A DNA stretch of 28,134 bases from Alphaproteobacteria bacterium UBA6411 (GCA_002438565.1 DJPN01000012.1:1-28134), one strand, 5' to 3'; positions 22,037-28,134 are shown, numbered from the stretch's first letter. Program-made: numbers and translations. Notes: a model not told the origin generated them from the letters alone.

Positions 22037-22308
22037 TGTCTTCGTTCCTGTTTTTGGGTTTTCCCCCGCTCCCCTTCCGACGCAGCCGGGTTACCGACGC
22101 CCCGAACGGCAAAGAAACGGGTTTTCAAAATTGGTTTAAATCATAAATCGGATACCTCGGTATCGAACCCCGGGGGCTTGGGGGGGGGGTGCCGCACGCC
22201 ATCGGCGGCACGGCGCGAACGCCCGAACACTTCCTTTTCAAGGTAGTGCTTGCCCCGTATTTTTTGGCTGATTTCTGCCGTTTTTCGCATCCGTCAAACA
22301 TCAATCCG
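22037..22308. other. Gap before the helicase gene with a G10 tract and palindromes
   Basis: No convincing gene. A minus-strand frame from 22316 (its ATG overlaps the stop of the upstream gene, ATGTTTGA) could code for 63 residues, ending ...MACGTPPPSPRGSIPR and a few more, but its second half looks like chance translation of a G10 tract (plus 22180-22189) and of the palindrome GATACCTCGGTATC (22151-22164). Another hairpin, TGCCGC...GCGGCA, lies at 22190-22210. ATGTTTGACGGAT occurs twice in tandem on the minus strand near 22300. Perhaps a remnant gene or regulatory region. Confidence 0.4.
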
Positions 22309-22803
22309 TCAAACATTGCCTTTTTCGTCCTCTGATTTTTGGCGGAAATCCGCCGTTTCTATGGTTTTGCCGTCATCGTCGCCGAAGCGCACGATTTGCA
22401 CGTTGACGTCGCCTTGGTTCAGCGTGATGTCGGGCGACATCTTGGTGTGAACGTACGGCATCAGCGCTTCAGCGGCGGCTTTCTTCAGCTTCACGCACTC
22501 CAGCCGGTCGGCGACCTTGACGGCGCCCACGGTGTCGCAGAGCTTGTTCAAATCCATCGACATCAGGCTGAACAAAGCTTCGGCGGGCGAAATGCCGTAT
22601 TTGGCGGTCAGCGCGTCGATATGCGCCAGCGTGCGCTTGTTCAAGCTTCCTTTCGGACGCCCCGGACCGCGCTTGACGCTGACAAAGCAGTTTTCGGCAG
22701 CCAAAGCCTGTTCCGCGTCGAACAGTTCTCCCTGCAGTTCGGTCATACCGGCATCTTTGACGGCGATGTCGAGCGCGGTTTTCATTCCGTCCTTTTCAGC
22801 CAT
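22309..22803 (-). CDS. DNA-binding protein with AT-hook-like motif, possible small terminase subunit
   Basis: A 164-residue protein starting MAEKDGMKTALDIAVKDAGM. Residues near 45-60 read KRGPGRPKGSLNKRTLAHID, an AT-hook-like core of the GRPKGSxNK type. Later comes ECVKLKKAAAEALMPYVHTK, a helix found in many small phage proteins that are often annotated as TerS-like. The C-terminus (MSPDITLNQGDVNVQIVRFG) is beta-like. A packaging-initiator (small terminase) role is a guess from these patterns and from the absence of another candidate; it could be another DNA-binding protein. The ATG at 22803 has GGGGG 7 bases upstream. It sits right beside the candidate origin. Confidence 0.55.
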   Translation of the reverse strand: MAEKDGMKTALDIAVKDAGMTELQGELFDAEQALAAENCFVSVKRGPGRPKGSLNKRTLAHIDALTAKYGISPAEALFSLMSMDLNKLCDTVGAVKVADRLECVKLKKAAAEALMPYVHTKMSPDITLNQGDVNVQIVRFGDDDGKTIETADFRQKSEDEKGNV

Positions 22804-22836
22804 AATAAACCCCCGATATTTTATTGTTTCCGCGCG

Positions 22837-23065
22837 GTCCCGCTTCGGTCCCGCCGACAGTCCCGCCAACAAACATAGAAAAACCCTTAGATTTATATAC
22901 ATATGGGACTAAGGGACTATGGGACTGTAAGACCACGCACGCGCGCGCGTATATGCGTGTGCATAGCCGTCCCACCGTCCCAACAGTCCCAAACTTCGCA
23001 AGTGATTGAAAACAAAGGAAACAGGCGGGACACTTGCCTTTTTTGAACCGTCCCGCCCCGGTCCC
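22837..23065. other. Candidate replication origin with GGGAC iterons and a Z-DNA-type tract
   Basis: Twelve GGGAC/GTCCC pentamers lie in 229 bases: GTCCC at 22837, 22848 and 22860; GGGAC at 22905, 22913 and 22921 (8-base steps); GTCCC at 22969, 22977 and 22986; GGGAC at 23027; GTCCC at 23050 and 23061. Between the two inner triplets, which face each other, is a strictly alternating purine-pyrimidine run (22934-22965, ACGCGCGCGCG core) able to form Z-DNA. An AT-rich stretch lies at 22868-22904. There is no good gene from 22804 to 23123. The region is flanked by the DNA-binding protein and the primase gene, as expected for an origin. Confidence 0.6.
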
Positions 23066-23123
23066 AAAGACCGAAGCGACGGCGCAAGAATTTGCCGAGT
23101 ACACACGGGCGCGGGGTTTTTGC

Positions 23124-24245
23124 TCAGAACGGCGCATTTTCCGCCTCCGTTTCACTGGACGCATCAAAAGAAGCACGCGCCACGTCGTTGAAGTCGTTGA
23201 AGCCTGCGGGCGGGCGCACACAAAACACGCGCCGTCCCTGTTCTTTGAACACGCGGGCGGCTTGATTGTATGTCCGCGCCGTCGAACCGCTTTCGTCGGC
23301 GTCCATGCACAGGTAAACGTCCGTAATGGAAGGCGGTAGCTCGATGTTTTTGATGTTGGTGACGCTCAGCGCCGCCAGAACGCGGTCTTCGGGCAGAGCG
23401 ACGGACAGCGACAGAGCCGTTTCGATGCCCTCGGCGATAAGCACGCTTGAACCCTCGTCCGCTTCTTTGAGCGGCTTTCCGCTGTTTCCGCGCGCGATGG
23501 GCACGAAAGACCCCGGACCTTGTCCCATCATTTTTTTGACGGGGTCGACTTCGCGGCTTTTGGTCCACTTGCCGTCGTACTTGCCCAAGTAAGTGATGTG
23601 AACGCCGACCTGAGTTCCGTCGCCGCGCTGGCGGCAGCAAATCATCGCGGGGCAGCGCCGACCGTTCCCGACGGGGCACGCCGGAGCGTATCGAATCGCG
23701 TGCGGCTGCCGCCCCAGGACGGAAAGGTCGATTCCTCGCCCTTTCAGGTACAAATCGACGGGAGTTCCGGCGATTTTTTCCTGCGCGCCGATAAACAAGC
23801 TCAGCGCGTAGCCTTTCTTTTTGGCTTCGCGTTCAGCTTGTTTGTCGTCGACCTGTTCGTGCTTCGGTCGCTCTTGGACGTGCGGCAGGTCGGGTATCGT
23901 TTCCCCGTTCCAGCCAAGGATTTGCATCCCGATTTCCTTTGCGCCGATGTCGTCGACGCCCGTAATGTACTTGACGAGGTCGAACGCGTCGCCTTTTTCG
24001 CCCGTCGCGTGGTCAATCCATAGACCGCGCCGTCCGCCGTCCATCGGAGCAGGTCCTTTCGTGCAAATGCGGAAAGACCCCGCTTCCTTGTCGGAACGGG
24101 TCGGGTTTTTGCAAACAAGGTCGTTTGCTTCCTGCACGCCGCGCAAATGCAGCCATGCGCAAACGTCGTCGATTTTGTCGTTCAGTCGGCAGGCGATTTG
24201 CTTGATGGTCGGCAATCCGGCGCGGTATCCTTTGAACTCAGCCAT
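23124..24245 (-). CDS. Phage primase with Toprim domain
   Basis: A 373-residue protein. The N-terminal part has the DUF7146-type primase pattern: LVCKNPTRSDKEAGSFRICT, then LWIDHATGEKGDAFDLVKYI. The C-terminal part is a Toprim domain: VLIAEGIETALSLSVALPED (the acidic motif, near residue 265) and DVYLCMDADESGSTA (the DxD motif, near 305), ending GFNDFNDVA. It would make primers for phage DNA synthesis. The start at 24245 has AAAGG about 7 bases upstream; an in-frame ATG seven codons earlier has none. It overlaps the preceding tiny gene by 8 bases and is followed by the candidate origin. Confidence 0.85.
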   Translation of the reverse strand: MAEFKGYRAGLPTIKQIACRLNDKIDDVCAWLHLRGVQEANDLVCKNPTRSDKEAGSFRICTKGPAPMDGGRRGLWIDHATGEKGDAFDLVKYITGVDDIGAKEIGMQILGWNGETIPDLPHVQERPKHEQVDDKQAEREAKKKGYALSLFIGAQEKIAGTPVDLYLKGRGIDLSVLGRQPHAIRYAPACPVGNGRRCPAMICCRQRGDGTQVGVHITYLGKYDGKWTKSREVDPVKKMMGQGPGSFVPIARGNSGKPLKEADEGSSVLIAEGIETALSLSVALPEDRVLAALSVTNIKNIELPPSITDVYLCMDADESGSTARTYNQAARVFKEQGRRVFCVRPPAGFNDFNDVARASFDASSETEAENAPF

Positions 24246-24345
24246 TCCGCAGCCTTTCGTCAACATAGGCGGCGGCGTCCTTTCCGGCGCACAAATCGGC
24301 CAAAAAGAGGAAAAAGAGCGACATTTTCAAACGGATTCTCTTCAT
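24238..24345 (-). CDS. Tiny hydrophobic protein in the early operon
   Basis: A 35-residue frame below usual gene-calling limits: MKRIRLKMSLFFLFLADLCA followed by a charged tail ending RLRNG. It has a basic start, one hydrophobic stretch of about 11 residues and AAAGGA about 9 bases upstream. Its ATG overlaps the stop of the gene before it (ATGA) and its stop overlaps the primase start by 8 bases, so it fits a chain of coupled genes. Function unknown; it could also just be a coupling frame. Confidence 0.45.
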   Translation of the reverse strand: MKRIRLKMSLFFLFLADLCAGKDAAAYVDERLRNG

Positions 24346-24665
24346 TTCAACAATCCTTTCAGCGCGTATTCGCGCAAAGCGGCGATGTGCCGACGGCAGG
24401 CGTCGAACTCGGCGTCAAGATTTTGCCGATCGACGTTCGGGAACGGGGACAGGGTTTCGACGATGAAATCGATGCCGAACAGCCGCCAACCGATTTGGTA
24501 GTAGGCGGCAAGGGGCGCTTGCCCGCCCAGCCAGTTTTTGGCGGTGCGGACGTCCACGCCGAAATCGGCGGCGATGCGTTTTGCGGCGCAAAACAGGTAT
24601 CGGCGGCGCAAAGCCTCCGCCCAGCGCGCCCCGACATCCGGCAAAGCGATTCCCTTTTTCGTCAT
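24342..24665 (-). CDS. HTH-type early regulator, 107 residues
   Basis: Starts MTKKGIALPDVGARWAEALR. Residues 29-50 (AKRIAADFGVDVRTAKNWLG) are a helix-turn-helix of the type in which a recognition helix follows DVRTAKNW. The rest is helical (YYQIGWRLFGIDFIVETLSP). Similar small proteins occur just after the Cro-like gene in many prophages and may regulate early genes, but the exact family is not recognised. Its ATG overlaps the stop of the Cro-like gene (ATGA), with GGAG 10 bases upstream. Confidence 0.62.
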   Translation of the reverse strand: MTKKGIALPDVGARWAEALRRRYLFCAAKRIAADFGVDVRTAKNWLGGQAPLAAYYQIGWRLFGIDFIVETLSPFPNVDRQNLDAEFDACRRHIAALREYALKGLLK

Positions 24666-24994
24666 TGGCTTTGCACTCCGATTTTGAGATCGTCGAAAAA
24701 GGAAGGCTCGGTATCGTCATCTGCGGGAAAAGCGGCGACGCCTTCCGCACCACCGTCCGCAGCCGGTTCCGCGGCTGCGGACACAACGTCGGAGGCGGCA
24801 TTGACAGGCAAATCGAAAAAATCGTTGGGCGTAACCGCACCGTTCGTCGCGTCGAAAATCTTGCGCATCACGTCGGGACGCGGAATCCGCTGCCCAAGGC
24901 AATACTTGTTCACGCGCGACGTTTTTTCGCCGATGTGAGCGGCGAATTCATTTTGTTTGACGGCTTTCAACGCCAGAAATTCAATCAGCTTCAT
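24662..24994 (-). CDS. Cro-like early repressor
   Basis: A 110-residue protein. Residues 1-50 form a Cro/CI-type HTH: MKLIEFLALKAVKQNEFAAH, IGEKTSRVNKYCLGQRIPRP. The C-terminus is low-complexity Ala/Asp/Glu-rich and ends SFFDDLKIGVQSQ. It is the first gene of the leftward early operon, divergent from the CI-like repressor, the usual place of Cro. There is no ribosome binding site, and the predicted start of transcription is within about 15 bases of the ATG, so it may be read from a leaderless mRNA. The operator palindrome 24993-25013 overlaps its start codon. Confidence 0.72.
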   Translation of the reverse strand: MKLIEFLALKAVKQNEFAAHIGEKTSRVNKYCLGQRIPRPDVMRKIFDATNGAVTPNDFFDLPVNAASDVVSAAAEPAADGGAEGVAAFPADDDTEPSFFDDLKIGVQSQ

Positions 24995-25055
24995 AGGTAC
25001 ATCTTGTACCTATTTGAAAAACGCTGTCAATGAAAATGTTTGTACAAAATGTACA
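24993..25055. promoter_or_regulatory. Lysogeny switch: early promoter and two GTAC-N5-GTAC operators
   Basis: Operator A is a perfect palindrome with 9-base arms, ATAGGTACA-TCT-TGTACCTAT (24993-25013). Operator B is TGTACAAAATGTACA (25041-25055). A leftward promoter has TTGACA (plus 25025-25030), 16 bases, and TACAAG (plus 25003-25008), the latter inside operator A, so binding there would block the early genes. Operator B lies between the two divergent genes and could act on the repressor's own promoter, which I could not place with confidence. Confidence 0.72.
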
Positions 25056-25081
25056 TTGAATAAAAAAAGGCAGAAAATAAG

Positions 25082-25408
25082 ATGGTCACTATGAAAAAAT
25101 TATCGGAAAAAACGGCATTATACGAAATCCGCAGAGCGCGAGGGATGACGCAACGGCAAATCGCCGAGGCTGTTGGCGTTGAACCCGATCATATCTCAAA
25201 ATTAGAAAACGGGGATAGAAAACTGTCCCCGGAGTGGATAGACCGCCTGTCAAAAGTTTTGAACTGTTCCAAGGGGGAACTCTTGGGCGAAGCTCCGCTG
25301 TCCGACGACACCCGCGCCGTGCTGGATATGTATGAGCAACTGACCGACGACCAGAAAAACGTCATCAAATCGACCCTGTCAGCCTTTCTTTCCGCCGCGG
25401 GAAAGTAA
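25082..25408 (+). CDS. CI-like prophage repressor (XRE family)
   Basis: A 108-residue protein. Residues 10-66 are an XRE/HTH_3 domain: ALYEIRRARGMTQRQIAEAV, GVEPDHISKLENGDRKLSPE, WIDRLSKVLNCSKGELLG. The C-terminal 35 residues (TRAVLDMYEQLTDDQKNVIK) are helical and probably dimerise it. There is no LexA-like peptidase domain, so induction would need another signal, possibly the BRO antirepressor. The first ATG (25082) has AAAAGG about 11 bases upstream; a second ATG three codons later is possible. It faces the Cro-like gene across the operators. Confidence 0.78.
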   Translation: MVTMKKLSEKTALYEIRRARGMTQRQIAEAVGVEPDHISKLENGDRKLSPEWIDRLSKVLNCSKGELLGEAPLSDDTRAVLDMYEQLTDDQKNVIKSTLSAFLSAAGK

Positions 25409-25448
25409 GAATTATATTCTTGACATTTACGAATTAAATTCTTATTCT
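25407..25448 (+). promoter_or_regulatory. Promoter and palindromes of the RelE/XRE pair
   Basis: TTGACA (25420-25425), 17 bases, TATTCT (25443-25448). AAGAATTATATTCTT (25407-25421) overlaps the -35 box and GAATTAAATTC (25431-25441) lies in the spacer, both palindromes with an AAT/ATTC core. They are likely operators for the antitoxin, giving autoregulation. Confidence 0.72.
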
Positions 25449-25468
25449 GAAATTAGAAAGGGCGGAAT

Positions 25469-25717
25469 ATGCAGATTCATTATTCAAAACAGGCTGAAGG
25501 GTTTTTGACAAGGATTCCGTATAAACATTCAAAAAATGTCCGCGAAAAAATTCTTCAATACGCCCAAAATCCGGAAAGCCTTAAGAACATGGTGAAGAAA
25601 CTGCAGAACAGTCCGTTCAGCCGCCTGCGTGTTGGTAATTACAGGGTGATTTTTGACGAAGACGGAAACGTCCTGTTGGTCGAACGCATCGAAACGCGCG
25701 GAAACGTTTATAAATAG
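25469..25717 (+). CDS. RelE/ParE-family toxin
   Basis: An 82-residue protein with the RelE/ParE fold pattern: MQIHYSKQAEGFLTRIPYKH, a helical pair, LKNMVKKLQNSPFSRLRVGN, then YRVIFDEDGNVLLVERIETR, where the RLRVGxYRVIF motif is the family signature. Members are ribosome-dependent mRNases or gyrase inhibitors; which applies here cannot be told. It is the first gene of a two-gene operon with its own promoter, in HigB-A order (toxin first). The start has GGGCGGA about 6 bases upstream. Confidence 0.82.
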   Translation: MQIHYSKQAEGFLTRIPYKHSKNVREKILQYAQNPESLKNMVKKLQNSPFSRLRVGNYRVIFDEDGNVLLVERIETRGNVYK

Positions 25718-25729
25718 GAGGGATAAGCC

Positions 25730-26095
25730 ATGAACAGCATAGCAAAAATCAATATCAAAGGCGAAGATTTCGCCCTTATCCCGTGGGAAGATTACGAAGA
25801 TCTGGCGGACATCGCCGCTTATAACGATTTTCAGCGCAAACTCGCCGCCGGCGAAGAAGAGTTTTTCCCGTCCGAACTTCTTGATAAAATTTTAGACGAT
25901 CGGGAAAATCCCGTCAAAGTCTATCGCGAATATCGCGGCAAATCGGTTGACGAAGCGTGCGCCGCGACGGGCATTTCCAAGGACTACTGGAAAAAACTGG
26001 AAAAGGGCGTCGCCGTCGGATCCGTCGCGACCCTGAAAAAAATCGCGAAGTTCTTGAACGTCACGATGGAAATGCTGACTCCCTGCGACGACTGA
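25730..26095 (+). CDS. XRE-type antitoxin of the RelE/ParE toxin
   Basis: A 121-residue protein. The N-terminal half (KINIKGEDFALIPWEDYEDL) is acidic and probably wraps the toxin; the C-terminal half is a helix-turn-helix (YREYRGKSVDEACAATGISK, then VATLKKIAKFLNVTMEML). It would neutralise the RelE-like toxin and repress the operon through the palindromes at 25407-25441. AGGAGG lies about 9 bases upstream of its ATG, 12 bases after the toxin stop. Confidence 0.8.
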   Translation: MNSIAKINIKGEDFALIPWEDYEDLADIAAYNDFQRKLAAGEEEFFPSELLDKILDDRENPVKVYREYRGKSVDEACAATGISKDYWKKLEKGVAVGSVATLKKIAKFLNVTMEMLTPCDD

Positions 26096-26112
26096 ATATA
26101 ACATATTTGTTA

Positions 26113-26141
26113 TTGACTGCGGCGCGAAAAAACGCTATGCT
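26113..26141 (+). promoter_or_regulatory. Promoter of the DUF4160/DUF2442/XRE operon
   Basis: TTGACT (26113-26118), a 17-base spacer, TATGCT (26136-26141). The first gene starts 31 bases downstream. Confidence 0.7.
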
Positions 26142-26172
26142 TTAAACATCACAAGAACAAAAGGATGCGGAT

Positions 26173-26430
26173 ATGCCCACGATTTCAATGTTTTTCGGTA
26201 TCATCATCAGAATGTATTTCGACGATCACAATCCGCCGCATTTTCATGCGTTTTATCAGGAATATCGCGCGGTGTTTTCTTTGGACGGTCAAATGATTTC
26301 CGGCGATATGCCCGAAAAACAAAGCAAAATCATCGAAGTCTGGGCTATATTGCACAAAGACGAACTGGAAGCAAACTGGCAGCTTGCCAAAGACCAGCAG
26401 GAACTTTATAAAATCGAACCCTTGCGTTAG
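26173..26430 (+). CDS. DUF4160 protein
   Basis: An 85-residue protein with the DUF4160 pattern: PTISMFFGIIIRMYFDDHNP, the signature PPHFHAFYQEYRAVFSLDGQ, and LEANWQLAKDQQELYKIEPL at the end. The family is often paired with DUF2442 and is regarded as toxin-antitoxin-like, though its activity is not established. The ATG at 26173 has AAAGGA about 7 bases upstream. It is the first gene of a three-gene operon. Confidence 0.83.
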   Translation: MPTISMFFGIIIRMYFDDHNPPHFHAFYQEYRAVFSLDGQMISGDMPEKQSKIIEVWAILHKDELEANWQLAKDQQELYKIEPLR

Positions 26431-26440
26431 GGAGGTTGAC

Positions 26441-26710
26441 ATGGACAAGATCGGATTTATGCCGTGGGTCGTCAAAACCGTCAAAGTCCTTGACGATTAC
26501 AGGCTTTTGTTGACGTTCGCGGACGGGAAAAGGGGGATTTACGACGCGAAACCGTTGCTTGAACGCAAAATTTACGCAGCCCTGAAATCTCCGGAATTTT
26601 TTTCGCGGGTGCGGGTTGACGGCGATTCCGTCATCTGGAACGACGACGTGGACATCGCGCCGGAACTGCTCTACGAACGTTCCGTTCCCGTTCGGGACGC
26701 CGCGCCATGA
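26441..26710 (+). CDS. DUF2442 protein
   Basis: An 89-residue protein starting MDKIGFMPWVVKTVKVLDDY, then RLLLTFADGKRGIYDAKPLL and SVIWNDDVDIAPELLYERSV. The last motif (V-x-W-x-D-D-x-D-I-x-P-E-x-L-Y) is the DUF2442 hallmark. The family is commonly the partner of DUF4160. GGGAGG lies 8 bases upstream of the ATG. Its stop overlaps the start of the next gene (ATGA). Confidence 0.83.
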   Translation: MDKIGFMPWVVKTVKVLDDYRLLLTFADGKRGIYDAKPLLERKIYAALKSPEFFSRVRVDGDSVIWNDDVDIAPELLYERSVPVRDAAP

Positions 26711-26910
26711 CTTGCGACGAAATCATCGACGCCCTGATCGCGCGGCGGCAGGAATCGGGACTGACCCAGAAAGATTTGGCGGAACGCGTGCATCTGGCGC
26801 AATCGGCAATCGCGCGGTTTGAAAGCAAACGGGTTTCCCCCGGTTATGATATGGTGACGAAAATCGCCGACGCGCTGGACTGCAAAATCGTCATCGAACG
26901 CAAACCCTGA
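26707..26910 (+). CDS. XRE-family regulator of the DUF4160/DUF2442 operon
   Basis: A 67-residue protein that is almost only a helix-turn-helix: DALIARRQESGLTQKDLAER, VHLAQSAIARFESKRVSPGY, DMVTKIADALDCKIVIERKP. It resembles small antitoxin-type XRE proteins with a short C-terminal strand. Overlap with the DUF2442 stop shows coupled translation. It probably represses its own promoter; whether it takes part in neutralising a toxin is unknown. A terminator follows at 26931. Confidence 0.8.
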   Translation: MTCDEIIDALIARRQESGLTQKDLAERVHLAQSAIARFESKRVSPGYDMVTKIADALDCKIVIERKP

Positions 26911-26930
26911 CCGCCCCCGTTCCTCTCTCC

Positions 26931-26957
26931 AATCCCCGCGGCGGCGGGGATTTTTCT
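26931..26957 (+). terminator. Terminator after the DUF4160/DUF2442/XRE operon
   Basis: A 9-bp stem (AATCCCCGC/GCGGGGATT) with loop GGCG and a following TTTTCTT. Confidence 0.85.
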
Positions 26958-26973
26958 TGCCCTTTTTAAAAAA

Positions 26974-27026
26974 TATACTTTTTGTACATTTTTTGTCTTG
27001 ACTTTAAAATGTACTTTTTGTACTTT
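26974..27026 (+). promoter_or_regulatory. Excisionase/integrase promoter with two GTAC-type operators
   Basis: TTGACT (26998-27003), 17 bases, TACTTT (27021-27026). Two sites match those at the lysogeny switch: TATACTTTTTGTACA (26974-26988) and TGTACTTTTTGTACT (27010-27024), 36 bases apart. The second covers the -10 region, so bound repressor would block the promoter. Confidence 0.7.
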
Positions 27027-27050
27027 TAGAGAAAACAAAGGGAGGTCATC

Positions 27051-27317
27051 ATGCGCACCTGCATCACAACAACGGAAACGGCGGCGAAACTGGGCAAGAC
27101 GGTAAACTGGCTTTACCGTCACCGCGGCGAACTGGTCGCGAAGTTCGGTTTCCCGCGTCCTTTGGCGGCGACGGGGTGCTACGACGAACTGGCGGTCGAT
27201 TTGTGGATCGACGCGCAAAGCGGTTTGTCCGGTTCGGAACAGCCGGACAAACACGAACAAATCGCCGCGGACGACCGCATCCTTAAACGAATTGCCGCTT
27301 TTTCCCGCGCAAATTAA
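27051..27317 (+). CDS. AlpA/excisionase-like DNA-binding protein
   Basis: An 88-residue protein with a winged HTH of the AlpA/excisionase type: TTTETAAKLGKTVNWLYRHR, then LVAKFGFPRPLAATGCYDEL and a DLWIDAQSG helix. Such proteins bind attachment sites or act as activators of the integrase gene. Here it lies 11 bases before the integrase start, so the two are co-transcribed. GGGAGG lies 7 bases upstream of the ATG. The C-terminus (ADDRILKRIAAFSRAN) is charged and probably flexible. Confidence 0.73.
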   Translation: MRTCITTTETAAKLGKTVNWLYRHRGELVAKFGFPRPLAATGCYDELAVDLWIDAQSGLSGSEQPDKHEQIAADDRILKRIAAFSRAN

Positions 27318-27328
27318 GGAGAAAAGAA

Positions 27329-28134
27329 ATGGCTATACGCTTTTTCATCACCAAACGCGACAAAAACGGGGAACGCTACTACTGGCAGGTTCCCGCGTAT
27401 TTAAAGGCTTTCGGCTGGAAAACCGAAGCCCTGTCGGCGGACAAGGAATCCGCCATGGAACAGGCGATTCGCCTGAACGCCGAATTGGACGCGTGGAAAA
27501 TCAGAAACCCCGACGTCAAACCGGCGCAGAACGTCCGTCCCGCTCCGGCGCGGCAGGGAACGATCGACGCGGTCATCGACGAATACCGCTCGTCCCGCAA
27601 ATTCCGCGAGATCATCGCGCCGACGACGCGCGCGAACTACGAACTGCGGTTCAAATACATCGTCGAAGCGTTCGGCGGCGAACAGGTCAACCATATTCGC
27701 CCCGAACACGTCGCGGCGTTTTACGACGCCTTGCTGAACCGGTTCGGCGTCTTTACGGCGAACGAGATTTTGAAAGTCTTTTCGATTTTGATGTCGCAGG
27801 CGCGCGACGACGCGGCTTTTTTGTTCAAGAAAGTGAACAAGGTCAAAGCCCCGTCCCGCACTTCCGTCTGGACGCCCGAAGCCGCCGAAGCCTTTCTGCG
27901 CGTCGCCGAAGCCGAACGGCCGTCGATGGCGCTTGCGTTCCGGCTGGCGATTGCGATCGGACAGCGGCAGGGCGACATCTTGACGCTGAAATGGTCGGAT
28001 TATCGGGACGGCAAAATCCGTCTGGTGCAGAACAAAACGAAAGCGTCCGTCTGCGTCGAAGTCTACGGCAAAACAAAGGAAATGCTGGACACCGCGCCGA
28101 AAAAATCGCTGTTCGTCATCAACCCAGAAAGAAG
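27329..28134 (+). CDS. int: Tyrosine recombinase integrase (cut by window edge)
   Basis: 268 residues are visible before the window ends. Residues 1-60 form a short N-terminal arm (MAIRFFITKRDKNGERYYWQ), 75-170 a SAM-like core-binding domain (AVIDEYRSSRKFREIIAPTT), and from 180 on the catalytic domain. The first catalytic arginine is R213 in AIGQRQGDILTLKWSDY, and the beta-hairpin lysine is in VQNKTKASVCVEV (K236 or K238). The HxxR and tyrosine motifs must lie outside. It would integrate and, with the AlpA-like partner, excise the prophage. Start ATG with AAGGAG 8 bases upstream. No attachment site can be recognised in the window. Confidence 0.88.
   Translation, partial: MAIRFFITKRDKNGERYYWQVPAYLKAFGWKTEALSADKESAMEQAIRLNAELDAWKIRNPDVKPAQNVRPAPARQGTIDAVIDEYRSSRKFREIIAPTTRANYELRFKYIVEAFGGEQVNHIRPEHVAAFYDALLNRFGVFTANEILKVFSILMSQARDDAAFLFKKVNKVKAPSRTSVWTPEAAEAFLRVAEAERPSMALAFRLAIAIGQRQGDILTLKWSDYRDGKIRLVQNKTKASVCVEVYGKTKEMLDTAPKKSLFVINPER

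Noticed and set aside
22148..22182. TTCGATACC-type sequence resembling a tRNA T-arm and possible attachment site
   Set aside because: The bases around it do not form a T-stem, no anticodon arm or acceptor stem can be drawn, and the sequence is better explained as the palindrome GATACCTCGGTATC.
22796..23221. Minus-strand frame of 141 codons across the candidate origin
   Set aside because: Its product is a run of low-complexity Arg/Cys/Val segments translated from iterons and the alternating GC tract, its end overlaps the primase gene in another frame, and it has no ribosome binding site.

Overview
The window is most of a temperate podovirus (prophage) genome with a T7-type virion, in a bacterium of moderately high GC content. 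An alphaproteobacterial host is plausible from the style of the phage proteins and from the GTCATTGCGAG...GGCAATCC intergenic palindromes, but the window does not prove it. The genome is cut at both ends: a tail-fibre gene runs off the left edge and a tyrosine integrase runs off the right edge.

Layout. (1) 1-16505, minus strand: late virion genes read leftward from a good sigma70-type promoter at 16587-16616. They are large terminase, a small linker gene, portal, a Bbp19-like protein, scaffold, major capsid, a small unknown protein, tail tubular proteins A and B, three internal-virion-type proteins and a T7-type tail fibre. The last internal protein is a 1667-residue polyvalent protein. It has an HELAH metallopeptidase motif and an AT-rich block that looks like an imported nuclease domain. 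(2) 16600-19053: a repeat region holding three copies of what looks like an undescribed type I toxin-antitoxin module. Each copy has a 25-26 residue hydrophobic peptide gene on the plus strand and a divergent minus-strand small RNA of about 75 nt that is complementary to the peptide's ribosome binding site and start codon. A BRO-type antirepressor gene and a small gene lie between copies 1 and 2. (3) 19052-24994, minus strand: early genes, including several small proteins, a P-loop helicase, a TerS-like protein, a Toprim primase and two HTH regulators. A candidate replication origin lies at 22837-23065. (4) 25082-28134, plus strand: CI-like repressor, a RelE/XRE toxin-antitoxin pair, a DUF4160/DUF2442/XRE operon, an AlpA/excisionase-like gene and the integrase.

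How the parts fit. The repressor region has two GTAC-N5-GTAC palindromes. The same motif recurs twice over the excisionase/integrase promoter, so one regulator may control both lysogeny and integration. The virion is T7-like, but no T7 RNA polymerase or DNA polymerase is visible; replication would use the primase, the helicase and host enzymes. Lysis genes are not in the window. Three kinds of toxin-antitoxin-like systems (type I repeats, RelE/XRE, DUF4160/DUF2442/XRE) sit on one element. The type I array is the most novel signal, because the antitoxin and toxin sequences co-vary copy by copy.
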